Shown here piece after piece: positions 24,853 through 33,891 of a stretch of 33,959 nt of DNA. A program made the translations under genes and the position numbers. The DNA is from Gammaproteobacteria bacterium F7 (lineage in GTDB: Bacteria > Pseudomonadota > Gammaproteobacteria > Pseudomonadales > IMCC2047): the NCBI GenBank assembly GCA_001593685.1, contig LUKI01000026.1, positions 1 through 33,959 of the forward strand, written 5' to 3'. Each line of letters begins with the position of its first letter. Position 1 is the first letter of the stretch. The notes beneath the pieces are model-generated. The model saw only the letters and a program-made list of their open reading frames with translations, searched no databases and was not told where the DNA came from.

Positions 24853-26832
24853 ATGCGTATTTCCTCATTGACCCGTTTTAGTTCCGGAATGTTGCTGATA
24901 GCGATTATCGGAATGGCTGCTAGTGTGTTTTGGGGGCTCGCAAAATTAAAAGAACCTTTTCTATTGAGTGAACGCTATCATCAGGTTGTTCAGCAAGTAT
25001 CGGTTAAGACACGTCTGTTGATTGATGACTATTTACGAACAGGCGATGCATCTGCTCTTCAGAAAGCTCAAGACTTTTTATCATCGGAATTACCCGAGGC
25101 GGTCGTTTTGTTACCCGATGTTTTCCAGCAGGCGTTACTGCCTGAGGTGGCAAAGTTGGAGGAAAGTTTGGCTGTTGACCTGCGTGCGGCAGGCAAACTA
25201 TCTGGAAATATACAGGGCTTGATGCTTCAAAATGAGCGTGAGCTATTAGCGGCATTAGAAACCCTTCAGGATTATATTCGCAGTGGCATGGATACAGCCG
25301 CTTCTGATGATGTGCAGGCGCTGCAGCTAGCCGCTTTTCAGATTGCTCAGATGAATGCTAAGCGGGCGCTTTTAAGAAGCCGTTATTTCAGCTCTCCTTC
25401 CGATCAGTTGAAGCAAAGCCTTGTACAAATAAGCCAAGAAATTGTGGTAAAGGCTGAGCAGCTAAACCAGTTACCATTGCTGGGTATTATGGTGGAAGAG
25501 GAAGAAGATGAGTTTTCGGCCATGATGGGGCTGGACTCTGATTCGGGGGACTCTCCTGCTAAGGTTGCAGATAAGGGGGATCAAATTACCGATGATATTT
25601 ATTACCTTACTCAGCGCTACGTTCCGGAACTTGAACAAACGGCACGACAAGTTCAGCTTGGTGAGTCAGCGAAAAAACAGGTTGGGCAATTAACGGCAGT
25701 GCTGGAGGCGAGAGTACTGGAAAGTAAGCAGTATATAGATCAAATCCGTACGGATGCTGAAAACCGTGTGATTACGCTTTTGATAGTGTTTTTGGGGTTA
25801 TTGTTTATCACTGGCGCTATTAGTGCATTGCTGCAATTTCGCGTTTTGTCAGGGATGCGCGTTGTTTCTGTCTACATAGAAAAATTACGAAGTGGCGATT
25901 TTTCGGAGCGGCTTGAAAATACCATGGGATTTACGGAGCTGTATGAGTTACTTGATTGTGCTAATCAATTACAGCGTTACTTGAATCAGTTGGTGAGTGA
26001 AACACGTCAAGAGGTTGATAAAGTTCAGCAGGTCAGTGGCGCGATTGGTGAACTAGCCGAAGAAATACAGACGGGCACGGCTGAGCAACTCGCTCGTAGC
26101 GATGAGGCGACAGAGGCCATTGGTAGCCTGTTGGCGTCGTTTAAGTCGGTTGCCGAACATGCTGTTGAGGCATCGTCCTCGGCAAATGAAGGGCACAATT
26201 TTATGCATAACAGTGCCGCTGTCATGCAAAGTCTTGAGGTGAGTGTTGGTGAGTTTGCAGAGGAAGTAGAACAGGGCGTATCAACGATTCAGCGGTTGCA
26301 GGCAGATTCGCATAATATTGAAACAGTCCTGAATGCGATCGTGTCAATTGCCCGGCAAACTAACCTTTTGGCCTTAAATGCGTCTATTGAAGCAGCTAAA
26401 GCGGGAGAGCAAGGCAGAGGGTTTGCTGTTGTTGCCGATGAAGTTCGAATGCTGTCGGCACGTACCTCAGAGGCCGCTCAAGAAATTCGCAGTATGATTG
26501 ACGAGCTGCGCAGTTCCTCTGACCAGGTAGCGGAAACAATGTTGCGACAGCAGCAACAGGCCGAGCATTCGGTTGTGCAGTCGGAGCGTGCCGGCGCAGA
26601 GCTACAAAAGGTGATGCAGTCAATTACCAATATTAGTCATATGAATAATAAAATTTCAGAGGCTACTGAAAAGCAGTCAAGTTCGGTGGACGGCGTTCAG
26701 GCCTGTGTTACCGATATTCAAGACCGTACACGTGATGCCTCTGAGCGCTCTGAGCAGGCCCGCAGTCACAGCGCGCAGCTTGCAGAGGTTAGTCTTGGCC
26801 TATCTCAGCTGGTAAAACGTTATACGATTTAA
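24853..26832 (+). CDS. Methyl-accepting chemotaxis protein (chemoreceptor)
   Basis: The ATG at 24853 places a membrane helix at the N-terminus (~11-30) and gives 659 residues; an upstream ATG at 24709 would add 48 residues that cover the FleQ-like palindrome. A periplasmic, mostly helical sensor region (~32-303) contains an unusual acidic insert ([21 protein letters not shown], ~213-233). The second membrane helix is at about 306-328, then a HAMP domain, then the signalling hairpin with [20 protein letters not shown] and [15 protein letters not shown]. There is no C-terminal pentapeptide for CheR/CheB docking; the protein ends RYTI. It would report an unknown ligand or stress to CheA. The Shine-Dalgarno sequence is poor. 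Confidence 0.88.
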   Translation: MRISSLTRFSSGMLLIAIIGMAASVFWGLAKLKEPFLLSERYHQVVQQVSVKTRLLIDDYLRTGDASALQKAQDFLSSELPEAVVLLPDVFQQALLPEVAKLEESLAVDLRAAGKLSGNIQGLMLQNERELLAALETLQDYIRSGMDTAASDDVQALQLAAFQIAQMNAKRALLRSRYFSSPSDQLKQSLVQISQEIVVKAEQLNQLPLLGIMVEEEEDEFSAMMGLDSDSGDSPAKVADKGDQITDDIYYLTQRYVPELEQTARQVQLGESAKKQVGQLTAVLEARVLESKQYIDQIRTDAENRVITLLIVFLGLLFITGAISALLQFRVLSGMRVVSVYIEKLRSGDFSERLENTMGFTELYELLDCANQLQRYLNQLVSETRQEVDKVQQVSGAIGELAEEIQTGTAEQLARSDEATEAIGSLLASFKSVAEHAVEASSSANEGHNFMHNSAAVMQSLEVSVGEFAEEVEQGVSTIQRLQADSHNIETVLNAIVSIARQTNLLALNASIEAAKAGEQGRGFAVVADEVRMLSARTSEAAQEIRSMIDELRSSSDQVAETMLRQQQQAEHSVVQSERAGAELQKVMQSITNISHMNNKISEATEKQSSSVDGVQACVTDIQDRTRDASERSEQARSHSAQLAEVSLGLSQLVKRYTI

Positions 26833-26900
26833 TTGATTGGCTGCGCTGTGCGTTACTAGAGTACCCTTCTTTATTTTCCAACCAGGATTCTTAAAACATC

Positions 26901-27389
26901 ATGATACATTTATCTTTCGTTCGTTTTTTACGGTTAACGATTTCTTTAGTGGCTTTATTGACGGCTCAGGCGGCATTTGCCGAGATGCAAATAACGGAGA
27001 TCGAACGAGGTGTTTTCTCTCGCCCTGATCTTAAGCTGGAAGAGGGTGAGCGCTTATTAGTTGGCGGTAGTAAGGAAACGGTAACGCCGACAACACAAGT
27101 GCCGGCAACATTAGGTGTTAAGTTTGGGGTGCGTTTTAATGTTACTGGTAAGCATGCAAGTAAACCGAATATTCTGACGATGCTTTATCTGACACCGGGC
27201 ATTATTGAAAAAGATGGCAGCCGCCATGATAAATATACGGTTGTTAAGGACCTAAGCCCAAGTGCAAGCTCTCATGATATGGCGTTTCAAATTACCGAAA
27301 CCTATGAGCAGGTTCCAGGTATCTGGGAGTTTATGATTTTTGATGGTGACCGTTTATTGCTGCGGGAAAAGTTCGAGTTAGTTCCCTAA
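26901..27389 (+). CDS. Secreted DUF3859-like protein
   Basis: The 162-residue protein has a signal peptide with likely cleavage at AFA-EM (~28). The rest is a single small beta-rich domain: ITEIERGVF, VPATLGVKFGVRFNVTG, MLYLTPGI and PGIWEFMIFDGDRLLLREKFELV. These features resemble the DUF3859 family, whose function is unknown. The gene follows the chemoreceptor by 68 nt in the same direction and may share its transcript. It converges on the minus-strand gene that follows, with only 36 nt between stops and no hairpin seen. Confidence 0.6.
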   Translation: MIHLSFVRFLRLTISLVALLTAQAAFAEMQITEIERGVFSRPDLKLEEGERLLVGGSKETVTPTTQVPATLGVKFGVRFNVTGKHASKPNILTMLYLTPGIIEKDGSRHDKYTVVKDLSPSASSHDMAFQITETYEQVPGIWEFMIFDGDRLLLREKFELVP

Positions 27390-27425
27390 TAGGCTAAACC
27401 GGCTGGTCGTCATTAAGTCTGTGCA

Positions 27426-28172
27426 TTAACAGGTCGTATTGATGTCATCGTCATAATTAATATGACTTAACTGCGGTTGTGTTTGAGTTCTTTCGATAAC
27501 AACCGCGCCGATATGCTGATCAGCAGGATGCAGTTGCGCCACGAGCCACTTTGATGCGGCGCCTGTGTCGGTGGGGAAGGCGTGAAACTGATGACGACCG
27601 ATGTCGATATTCAGAGGCAATAATCCATCTCCTCCCCGTAATCCTAACCCCTGTGCTTTTTTGTAGGCTTCATATTGTGTCCAGAGCTTGAGCAAAGCCG
27701 CTTGTTGCTCTGTTTCTGCCAGTTCTTCCAGCTGTGCGACAACAGCTTGGGAGAAATAGCGTTTGGCTAGCCTGATTGGATGTAGTTTTTGAGTGACTTT
27801 TTCCATATCAACACCGACCTGCGCGCCGAGTGTAACGGCCAGTAATGCCCATTCACCTGAGTGTGTCAGATTGAAATGGAGGTCGAGCGCATATTTCCCC
27901 GAAACCAGTGCTGGTTTGCCCTGCTCGGCATAATGCAGTTGCACCTTTTCGGCGGGGGTTTTCAGGTAACAGCCAAGGATATGGCGCATTGCCCAGCGAG
28001 TTTTCAGGTAACACTGGCGGAGTTCAGGGTGGTTCATGTTTGCTGTTCGCTGTGCTTCTGATGCGCTGGGCAGGGCTGGAAATGACTTGTTCAACAGGGC
28101 GTTACGATCCAATGATATATGCCAGATATGCAGGTCGGATGCGCTGAGTTCCACGGCTAGGGTTTCTCCCAT
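27426..28172 (-). CDS. 4'-phosphopantetheinyl transferase (Sfp-type)
   Basis: The 248-residue protein has the duplicated Sfp fold. Signatures are the HFNLTHSGEWALLAV strand with NLTHS, the Mg-binding GVDMEKV (usually GVDIE) and LWTQYEAYKKAQGLGL, which corresponds to WxxKEAxxK with Tyr at the usual Lys position. It transfers phosphopantetheine from CoA to a carrier protein of fatty-acid, polyketide or peptide synthesis. No carrier or synthase gene is present in the window. The ATG at 28172 lacks a Shine-Dalgarno; a GTG six codons later follows GGGAGAAAC and may be the true start. Confidence 0.85.
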   Translation of the reverse strand: MGETLAVELSASDLHIWHISLDRNALLNKSFPALPSASEAQRTANMNHPELRQCYLKTRWAMRHILGCYLKTPAEKVQLHYAEQGKPALVSGKYALDLHFNLTHSGEWALLAVTLGAQVGVDMEKVTQKLHPIRLAKRYFSQAVVAQLEELAETEQQAALLKLWTQYEAYKKAQGLGLRGGDGLLPLNIDIGRHQFHAFPTDTGAASKWLVAQLHPADQHIGAVVIERTQTQPQLSHINYDDDINTTC

Positions 28173-28179
28173 TGGCTGA

Positions 28180-28197
28180 AATAAACGAATGTTTATT
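28180..28197. repeat. Inverted repeat just upstream of the phosphopantetheinyl transferase gene
   Basis: AATAAAC-GAAT-GTTTATT is a perfect 7-bp inverted repeat, 7 bases before the minus-strand ATG. It could be an operator or a small leader hairpin. Confidence 0.4.
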
Positions 28198-28467
28198 GTT
28201 AGTTGTGATGATTTGAGTTTGTTGTCACTTTGTCATTGCAATCGTACCTTGCCATTTCGGCAGCACTTTGTCATTTACTGTGCCATTTTCGTCATCATTA
28301 TTGCTGCGATCTCAAGTGGCTAGGGTACCGTCAAAAAGTCGTAACACGCTGTTTATTTACGGAAACGAGGGGTTTTCGTCGTGTGCTGAGATTTTCTGTC
28401 TGCTAACCCTATGCTGTGTCTGGATAATTTCACTGAACCCAATTAAATAGGGAAGTTGCCAGAAAAC

Positions 28468-28483
28468 TGGATCACTTCTTGCA
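28468..28483 (+). promoter_or_regulatory. Sigma-54 promoter of flhA-flhF-fleN-fliA
   Basis: TGGATCACTTCTTGCA keeps TGG, the -12 TTGCA and the 12-bp GG-GC spacing; the CA after GG is changed to AT. Predicted start is near 28494, about 65 nt before flhA. Confidence 0.72.
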
Positions 28484-28517
28484 GTTAACCCTATGTATCG
28501 GTTTCGACGTATAAAGC

Positions 28518-28531
28518 GTCAAAATTTTGTT
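28518..28531 (+). promoter_or_regulatory. Degenerate FleQ-like site in the flhA leader
   Basis: GTCAAAATTTTGTT keeps the left arm but not the right TGAC arm. Its start lies 37 bp downstream of the promoter's GC doublet, against 38 bp for the better box at fleS, which is the main reason to report it. Confidence 0.35.
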
Positions 28532-28558
28532 AACTAACATAGGGTCGTTAAGCAGCAC

Positions 28559-30676
28559 ATGGATCAATCAATGGTAATGACAAATTTACGCGGGATGCGT
28601 AAGGGCAATTTACTGCTGCCGCTGCTATTGCTTGTCGTGCTGGCGATGATGACGCTGCCGGTACCGCCGTTTATTCTCGATGTGTTTTTCTCCTTCAATA
28701 TCACACTGGCCATCGTGGTGTTACTGGTGAGTGTTTATTCTCTGCGCCCCTTGGATTTTGCTGTTTTCCCAACGGTTTTACTTGTTGCAACCTTATTGCG
28801 CCTGGCGTTGAACGTCGCCTCAACGCGCGTTGTGCTGCTTAACGGGCACGAAGGGGGCGATGCCGCTGGTAAGGTGATTGAGGCCTTTGGTTCAGTGGTC
28901 ATTGGCGGTAATTATGTTGTTGGTCTGGTGGTTTTCCTGATTTTAATCATTATCAATTTCGTGGTGGTGACCAAGGGTGCCGGACGTATTTCAGAAGTCA
29001 GCGCACGTTTTACATTGGACTCCATGCCCGGCAAGCAGATGGCGATCGATGCTGATCTTAACGCAGGGCTGATTACTCAGGATGAAGCCAAGTTGCGTCG
29101 AACCGAAGTTGCCAGTGAGGCCGACTTCTATGGGGCGATGGACGGTGCCAGTAAGTTTGTCCGTGGTGACGCGGTGGCCGGTATTTTGATTTTGGCCATT
29201 AACATTATTGGTGGGTTGGCTGTTGGTATGGCCCAGCATAATTTGGATTTCTCCACGGCGATGGAGAATTATTCTCTACTGACCATCGGTGATGGATTGG
29301 TTGCACAGATACCCGGACTGTTACTGTCCACGGCGGCAGCCATTATGGTGACTCGGGTCAACAGCTCCGAAGAAATGGGTAAGCAGGTTGCCAACCAGAT
29401 GTTTGCTTCGCCCAAGGCGTTATTTGTTGCGGCCATTATTTTGGGTGCGATGGGTATTGTACCGGGTATGCCTCACGTGGCTTTCCTGTCTTTGGCGCTA
29501 ATGGCTGCGGCGGGCGGTTACTGGATTATGCACCGTAAAGAAATGGCCGAAAAAGAAGCGGCAGAGGCTGAGCCTGAGTTGCCGGTTGAGGCTCAGCAGC
29601 AGGCTCAGGAAGAAAACCGTGAACTGAGCTGGGATGATATGGCGCCGGTCGACATGATCGGCTTAGAAGTGGGCTATCGCTTAATCGCTCTGGTGGATAA
29701 AAATCAAGGCGGCCAGTTATTGGCACGGATTAAGGGAGTGCGGCGTAAGCTGTCACAGGATTTAGGTTTCCTTATGCCAACGGTGCACATACGTGACAAC
29801 CTTGATCTGCTGCCCAATGTTTATCGCGTGACGCTGATGGGGGTGACGTTAGCTGAGGCCGAAATTCATCCTGACCGGGATTTGGCGATTAATCCGGGGC
29901 AGGTGTTTGGCTCTCTGGATGGTATCCCTGGTAAGGATCCAGCGTTTGGCCTGGAGGCCGTATGGATTGATAGTCACCAAAAAGATACCGCCCAATCACT
30001 TGGTTATACGGTGGTTGATACCAGCACCGTCGTGGCAACGCACCTCAACCATATTATGCAGAAGCATGCCCATGAGCTGTTGGGTCATGAGGAGGTTCAG
30101 CAGCTGCTTGAGGTACTGGCAAAAACCTCAACGAAATTATCGGAAGAGCTGGTGCCGGGGCTGGTGTCGGCCAGTGTGCTCTTGAAAGTCCTGCAAAACC
30201 TGTTGCAGGAACGGGTGCCGATTCGTGATATCCGTAGCATTGCTGAGGCCATTGCTGAAATTGCACCGAAGACTCAAGATCCTGGCACCCTGACAGCGGC
30301 AGTGCGGGTGGCCCTGTGTCGTTCAATTGTGCAGGGCATTGTTGGGAATAGCGAACAGTTAGAAGTGATGACACTGGAACCGGGGCTTGAGCAGCTGTTG
30401 ATGAAGTCGGTACAGCAAACGCAGCAGTTGGGTGATGTTGGTGAAGATTCAGCGGTACTGGAGCCCAGTATGGCAGAGAAATTGCAGACGTCTTTGATAC
30501 AGGCTGCTGAGCGTCAAGAATTGGCCGGTAAACCGCCGGTACTGCTTGTAGCCGCGCCAGTACGGCCATTAATGGCACGGTTTGTACGTTTTGGAATGGA
30601 TAACGTACAGGTACTTTCATACCAGGAAATTCCTGACAACCGTCAGGTAACCATCGTTTCGACGGTTGGGCATTAA
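28559..30676 (+). CDS. flhA: FlhA, export-gate membrane protein
   Basis: The 705-residue protein has about eight membrane helices in its first ~320 residues. The FHIPEP signature region is intact between helices 4 and 5 (RISEVSARFTLDSMPGKQMA, then IDADLNAGLITQDEA). An acidic Glu/Gln/Ala-rich linker (~325-360) leads to the cytoplasmic domain that forms a nine-membered ring and binds chaperone-substrate complexes. It carries proton-driven export. It starts the flhA-flhF-fleN-fliA unit and is separated from flhB by 6.7 kb of other genes. The Shine-Dalgarno sequence is weak. Confidence 0.96.
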   Translation: MDQSMVMTNLRGMRKGNLLLPLLLLVVLAMMTLPVPPFILDVFFSFNITLAIVVLLVSVYSLRPLDFAVFPTVLLVATLLRLALNVASTRVVLLNGHEGGDAAGKVIEAFGSVVIGGNYVVGLVVFLILIIINFVVVTKGAGRISEVSARFTLDSMPGKQMAIDADLNAGLITQDEAKLRRTEVASEADFYGAMDGASKFVRGDAVAGILILAINIIGGLAVGMAQHNLDFSTAMENYSLLTIGDGLVAQIPGLLLSTAAAIMVTRVNSSEEMGKQVANQMFASPKALFVAAIILGAMGIVPGMPHVAFLSLALMAAAGGYWIMHRKEMAEKEAAEAEPELPVEAQQQAQEENRELSWDDMAPVDMIGLEVGYRLIALVDKNQGGQLLARIKGVRRKLSQDLGFLMPTVHIRDNLDLLPNVYRVTLMGVTLAEAEIHPDRDLAINPGQVFGSLDGIPGKDPAFGLEAVWIDSHQKDTAQSLGYTVVDTSTVVATHLNHIMQKHAHELLGHEEVQQLLEVLAKTSTKLSEELVPGLVSASVLLKVLQNLLQERVPIRDIRSIAEAIAEIAPKTQDPGTLTAAVRVALCRSIVQGIVGNSEQLEVMTLEPGLEQLLMKSVQQTQQLGDVGEDSAVLEPSMAEKLQTSLIQAAERQELAGKPPVLLVAAPVRPLMARFVRFGMDNVQVLSYQEIPDNRQVTIVSTVGH

Positions 30677-30765
30677 TTAAACGATTGACGATCGGCCTTT
30701 TTGGAAGGCGTTCGCAGATAGAGTGAGCAGGTCAGGGTAGAACAATGAAAAGCGAGGAACATGGC

Positions 30766-32193
30766 ATGGGCATTAAACGTTATGTAGCTGAAGATATGCG
30801 CCAGGCGCTGAAACAAATTCGTGATGAGCTGGGGCCCGATGCGGTCATTCTGTCTAATCGCCGTGTTAATGGCGGAGTTGAAATTATCACCAGCGTGGAT
30901 ATGCCGGAAGAAACCACCTCGACGAGCCCCGCCGCTGATCAACTTGCTGATGACCGGGTTGAATTGACCAGTGTTTATAATGCGCGCGGTGGTGTTGAGC
31001 ATGAGTTAACAGGCGATGCCGATGGTCAGGCGGCTGCTGGTGAGCAGCCTGTTGTTTCGGAAATTGTTGAGCAGGACAAAAAGCCATCGGCTGAAAAACA
31101 GTCACGACGTGCGTTTGGCCAACGACGTGTTATGGACAATCAATTTCGCCGTGCTGACAGCGGTTCGGTTTCCGGGCAGTCTCAGATCGACGATACCTTT
31201 GCTCACATGATGGCCCAGTCACGTGAATCACAGCAAAATGCTGCCATGGATAATGAGCTACTTAGCGCTATGCGATCAGAGATCGATAGTTTGCGACTGC
31301 TGCTCAAGGACCAGATGGAGCATAACAGTGATGAGCGCTGGGCGATGAAAAATCCACTGGAAGCGGCGGCTGTGCAGCGCCTGGTCGGACAGGGTATTAG
31401 CAGTACGCTGGCCCGTAAATTGGCTCAGCAACAGTCTTACGCCGATACCATAGAGGAGGCTTGGCAGGGTTGCTTGCGGGATTTAGCTGCAGATATTCCT
31501 GTGTTGGAGAAAAGCCCCGTTGGTCGCCGCGGTGTCATTGCGCTATTGGGAGCAACTGGAGCGGGAAAAACCACGACCATTGCTAAGCTCGCTGTTCGCT
31601 ATGCGCTGAAATTTGGCCCTGACCAGCTGGCCCTGGTGACCACCGATTCCTATCGCTTGGCAGCCTATGAGGAGTTGCGCACGTTAGGGCGCATTGTTGA
31701 TGTGCCGGTGCGACAGGTCGATGAGTATAACTCGTTGGATAAGGTGTTAGCCTCACTTAAGCATAAGTCGATGGTGCTGATTGATACGGCAGGTTTTCAT
31801 GCCGGTGATAAGGAACGCATGAAACAGCTAGAGATGTTGGAGAATTCAAAAGTCGACATTAAAAAACTGCTGGTACTGCCCAGTACCAGTCAAAGCAATG
31901 TGCTTAAATCCATGTATGAACTGATGGCGACGGTGAGTTTGCAGGGCTGCGTGCTGACCAAGACCGATGAGACTAATAGTTTGGGGGAAGTATTAAGTCT
32001 CGTAGTAGAAAATACGCTACCGGTAGCCTATATTACCAATGGACAAAAAATTCCTGACGATATAGGAAAAGCACGCCCAGATAAGCTGGTGCAGGGCCTG
32101 GCTGGTCAATCATCAAAAACATCTAAAACGGGCGCTGTTCCCTTCAAAACAATGACAACACCTGCGCCATTTGCTGCCCGTCAGCATGCGTAG
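30766..32193 (+). CDS. flhF: FlhF, SRP-like GTPase for polar flagellum placement
   Basis: The ATG at 30766 is chosen because FlhF proteins begin with a basic xxKRY/F motif and AGCGAGGA lies at correct spacing; an ATG at 30745 would add seven residues. The 475-residue protein has the N-terminal B domain (KRYVAEDMRQALKQIRDELG, AVILSNRR), a long variable charged linker (~45-165), and N and G domains with G1 GATGAGKTT (262-270), the DTAGF switch and G4 TKTDE. It marks the pole for assembly of FliF and is regulated by FleN. Confidence 0.95.
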   Translation: MGIKRYVAEDMRQALKQIRDELGPDAVILSNRRVNGGVEIITSVDMPEETTSTSPAADQLADDRVELTSVYNARGGVEHELTGDADGQAAAGEQPVVSEIVEQDKKPSAEKQSRRAFGQRRVMDNQFRRADSGSVSGQSQIDDTFAHMMAQSRESQQNAAMDNELLSAMRSEIDSLRLLLKDQMEHNSDERWAMKNPLEAAAVQRLVGQGISSTLARKLAQQQSYADTIEEAWQGCLRDLAADIPVLEKSPVGRRGVIALLGATGAGKTTTIAKLAVRYALKFGPDQLALVTTDSYRLAAYEELRTLGRIVDVPVRQVDEYNSLDKVLASLKHKSMVLIDTAGFHAGDKERMKQLEMLENSKVDIKKLLVLPSTSQSNVLKSMYELMATVSLQGCVLTKTDETNSLGEVLSLVVENTLPVAYITNGQKIPDDIGKARPDKLVQGLAGQSSKTSKTGAVPFKTMTTPAPFAARQHA

Positions 32194-32249
32194 TCTGGGA
32201 TATGTGAGATGACATTACTGGAACTTCAGTTGCAACAACCTCTGAAAAC

Positions 32250-33095
32250 ATGGGCGATAGCCCCATGAACAAAGTTAACCCTGTACGCGTGATTGCTGTC
32301 ACTGGTGGTAAGGGCGGCATTGGTAAAACCAATGTTTCTGTTAATTTAAGTATGGCCTTATCGAAATTGGGTAATCGCGTGGTGTTGCTGGATGCCGATT
32401 TGGGTTTGGCTAACGTAGATGTCCTGCTTGGGCTTGAGGCGGATAGAACGCTGGAAGATGTTCTTAACGGTGAATGCTCATTGATGGACATTATGGTCGA
32501 TGGCCCTGGAGGCGTGAAAATTGTGCCTGCTGCTTCGGGCGTCCGCTCAATGGTGGAATTAGGCGATGCTGAGCATGCGGGCTTAATTCAAGCCTTTAGT
32601 GATATTGATGATCAGCTTGATATTTTAGTGATTGATACCGCCGCGGGTATTTCATCATCGGTCACCAGTTTTGTGCAGGCGGCACAGGAAGTGCTGGTGG
32701 TGGTTTGTGATGAGCCCACCTCGATTACCGATGCCTATGCGCTGATAAAAGTCCTTAATCGAGACTACGATATTTTTAAATTCAATATTATTGCCAATAT
32801 GGTGCACAGCCCGGAGGAAGCGCGGCAGATGTTCCGTAAATTGAGTGTGGTGGCCGATAAGTTTTTGAATGTGGCATTACGTTTTGTTGGTGAAGTGCCC
32901 TACGACGATATGCTGAGAAAATCGGTTAAGAAAAGAGAACCGGTATTTTCCGCCTACCCTCGTTCCAAGGCAGCATCGGCCTTTCGTGATTTAGCCACTG
33001 AAATTAATAGCTGGCCGTTGCCACAGGAGCCGCGTGGGCATATGGAGTTCTTTATTGAGCGTTTGATTCAGAGTAGAGCAGGCGCGGAAGCCTAA
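32250..33095 (+). CDS. fleN: FleN (FlhG), MinD-like ATPase controlling flagellar number
   Basis: The 281-residue protein has the deviant Walker A KGGIGKT (21-27), Walker A' DADLGLANVDVLLG, IDTAAGISSSV and VCDEPTSITDAYALIK, all typical of FleN/FlhG. It binds FleQ and dampens its activity, limiting flagella to one or few per pole. Two in-frame starts are possible, 32250 and 32265; neither has a Shine-Dalgarno sequence, and a 19-codon frame (32209-32268) ends with a TGA overlapping the second one. Confidence 0.94.
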   Translation: MGDSPMNKVNPVRVIAVTGGKGGIGKTNVSVNLSMALSKLGNRVVLLDADLGLANVDVLLGLEADRTLEDVLNGECSLMDIMVDGPGGVKIVPAASGVRSMVELGDAEHAGLIQAFSDIDDQLDILVIDTAAGISSSVTSFVQAAQEVLVVVCDEPTSITDAYALIKVLNRDYDIFKFNIIANMVHSPEEARQMFRKLSVVADKFLNVALRFVGEVPYDDMLRKSVKKREPVFSAYPRSKAASAFRDLATEINSWPLPQEPRGHMEFFIERLIQSRAGAEA

Positions 33096-33116
33096 TTGGC
33101 TCAATACGTGATTGTT

Positions 33117-33848
33117 ATGCAGAAACTGGCGATGTATTCAGATGATCAACAGCAGCACCGTACAACGCTGTTAGTGGAGCAGCACGCGCCGCTGGTGAAG
33201 CGGATTGCACATCATCTGATGGCACGTTTACCGTCGACGGTTCAGCTTAATGATCTGGTGCAGTCGGGTATGGTTGGCTTACTGGAAGCCGCACAAAAAT
33301 TTGATGCCAGCAAGGGGGCGAGTTTTGAAACCTTTGCGGGTATTCGTGTTCGTGGCGCCATGTTGGATGATGTGCGCAAGGATGACTGGGCGCCGCGTTC
33401 GGTACACCGTAATGCGCGCCGGGTCTCGGAGGCGATTAAAGCTGTGGAAGGTCGTACCGGACGTGATGCCTCTGATCAGGAAGTGGCGGCGGAAATGGGT
33501 ATTCCGCTGGAGGACTATTACGCCTATCTGCAGGACAGCGCGGGTACACGCCTTTTCAGCTACGACGAAGTCACAGAGCAGGATGACTCGTCAATTTTGC
33601 TAGCCGCCAGTGCGACACCCTCACCGCATGAAAATGTTCAGCGACAAGCCTTTAAGGATAACCTGGCGCAAGCGATAGAGGCACTGCCTGAACGGGAACG
33701 TATGGTGCTGGCGTTGTACTACCAAGAGGAATTAAACCTCAAGGAAATTGGCAGTGTGCTGGGGGTGAGTGAGTCACGGGTCAGTCAGATTCATAGTCAG
33801 GCGGCGTTGCGTCTACGTTCCCGTTTGGCTGATTGGGGAAATGCTTGA
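33117..33848 (+). CDS. fliA: FliA, sigma-28 of late flagellar genes
   Basis: Sigma regions 2 (HAPLVKRIAHHLMARLP, LNDLVQSGMVGLLEAAQKFD, FETFAGIRVRGAMLDDVRK), 3 (GRTGRDASDQEVAAEMG) and 4 (ALPERERMVLALYYQEELNL, LGVSESRVSQIHSQA) are complete. The ATG at 33117 gives 243 residues. A TTG at 33096 directly after the fleN stop and an ATG at 33132 are alternatives, and no start has a clear Shine-Dalgarno. FliA directs flagellin, chemotaxis and motor genes and is held by FlgM until the hook is finished. No FlgM gene is in the window. Confidence 0.95.
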   Translation: MQKLAMYSDDQQQHRTTLLVEQHAPLVKRIAHHLMARLPSTVQLNDLVQSGMVGLLEAAQKFDASKGASFETFAGIRVRGAMLDDVRKDDWAPRSVHRNARRVSEAIKAVEGRTGRDASDQEVAAEMGIPLEDYYAYLQDSAGTRLFSYDEVTEQDDSSILLAASATPSPHENVQRQAFKDNLAQAIEALPERERMVLALYYQEELNLKEIGSVLGVSESRVSQIHSQAALRLRSRLADWGNA

Positions 33849-33891
33849 TGATAGACAACCAAATACAGCCGTTATTGATTGAGGATATGCC

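Larger units (their letters stand above)
28173..28558. other. Divergent control region between the transferase gene and flhA
   Basis: The 386-nt region holds the inverted repeat at 28180-28197, a partial duplication (CACTTTGTCATT at 28226-28237 and 28264-28275, each followed by TGCCATTT), TAACCCTATG at 28404-28413 and 28486-28495, its inverted partner near 28537-28545, and a sigma-54 promoter. No gene is supported. Confidence 0.6.

Noticed and set aside
30054-30620. A 188-codon minus-strand frame inside flhA
   Set aside because: It lies wholly within the conserved FlhA cytoplasmic domain, has a low-complexity Pro/Gln/Ala composition and no domain; it is a shadow frame.
33849-33875. Sigma-28 (FliA) promoter for motC
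   Set aside because: GCCGTTAT resembles the -10 GCCGATAA, but the element at the correct -35 distance is TGAT rather than TAAA.
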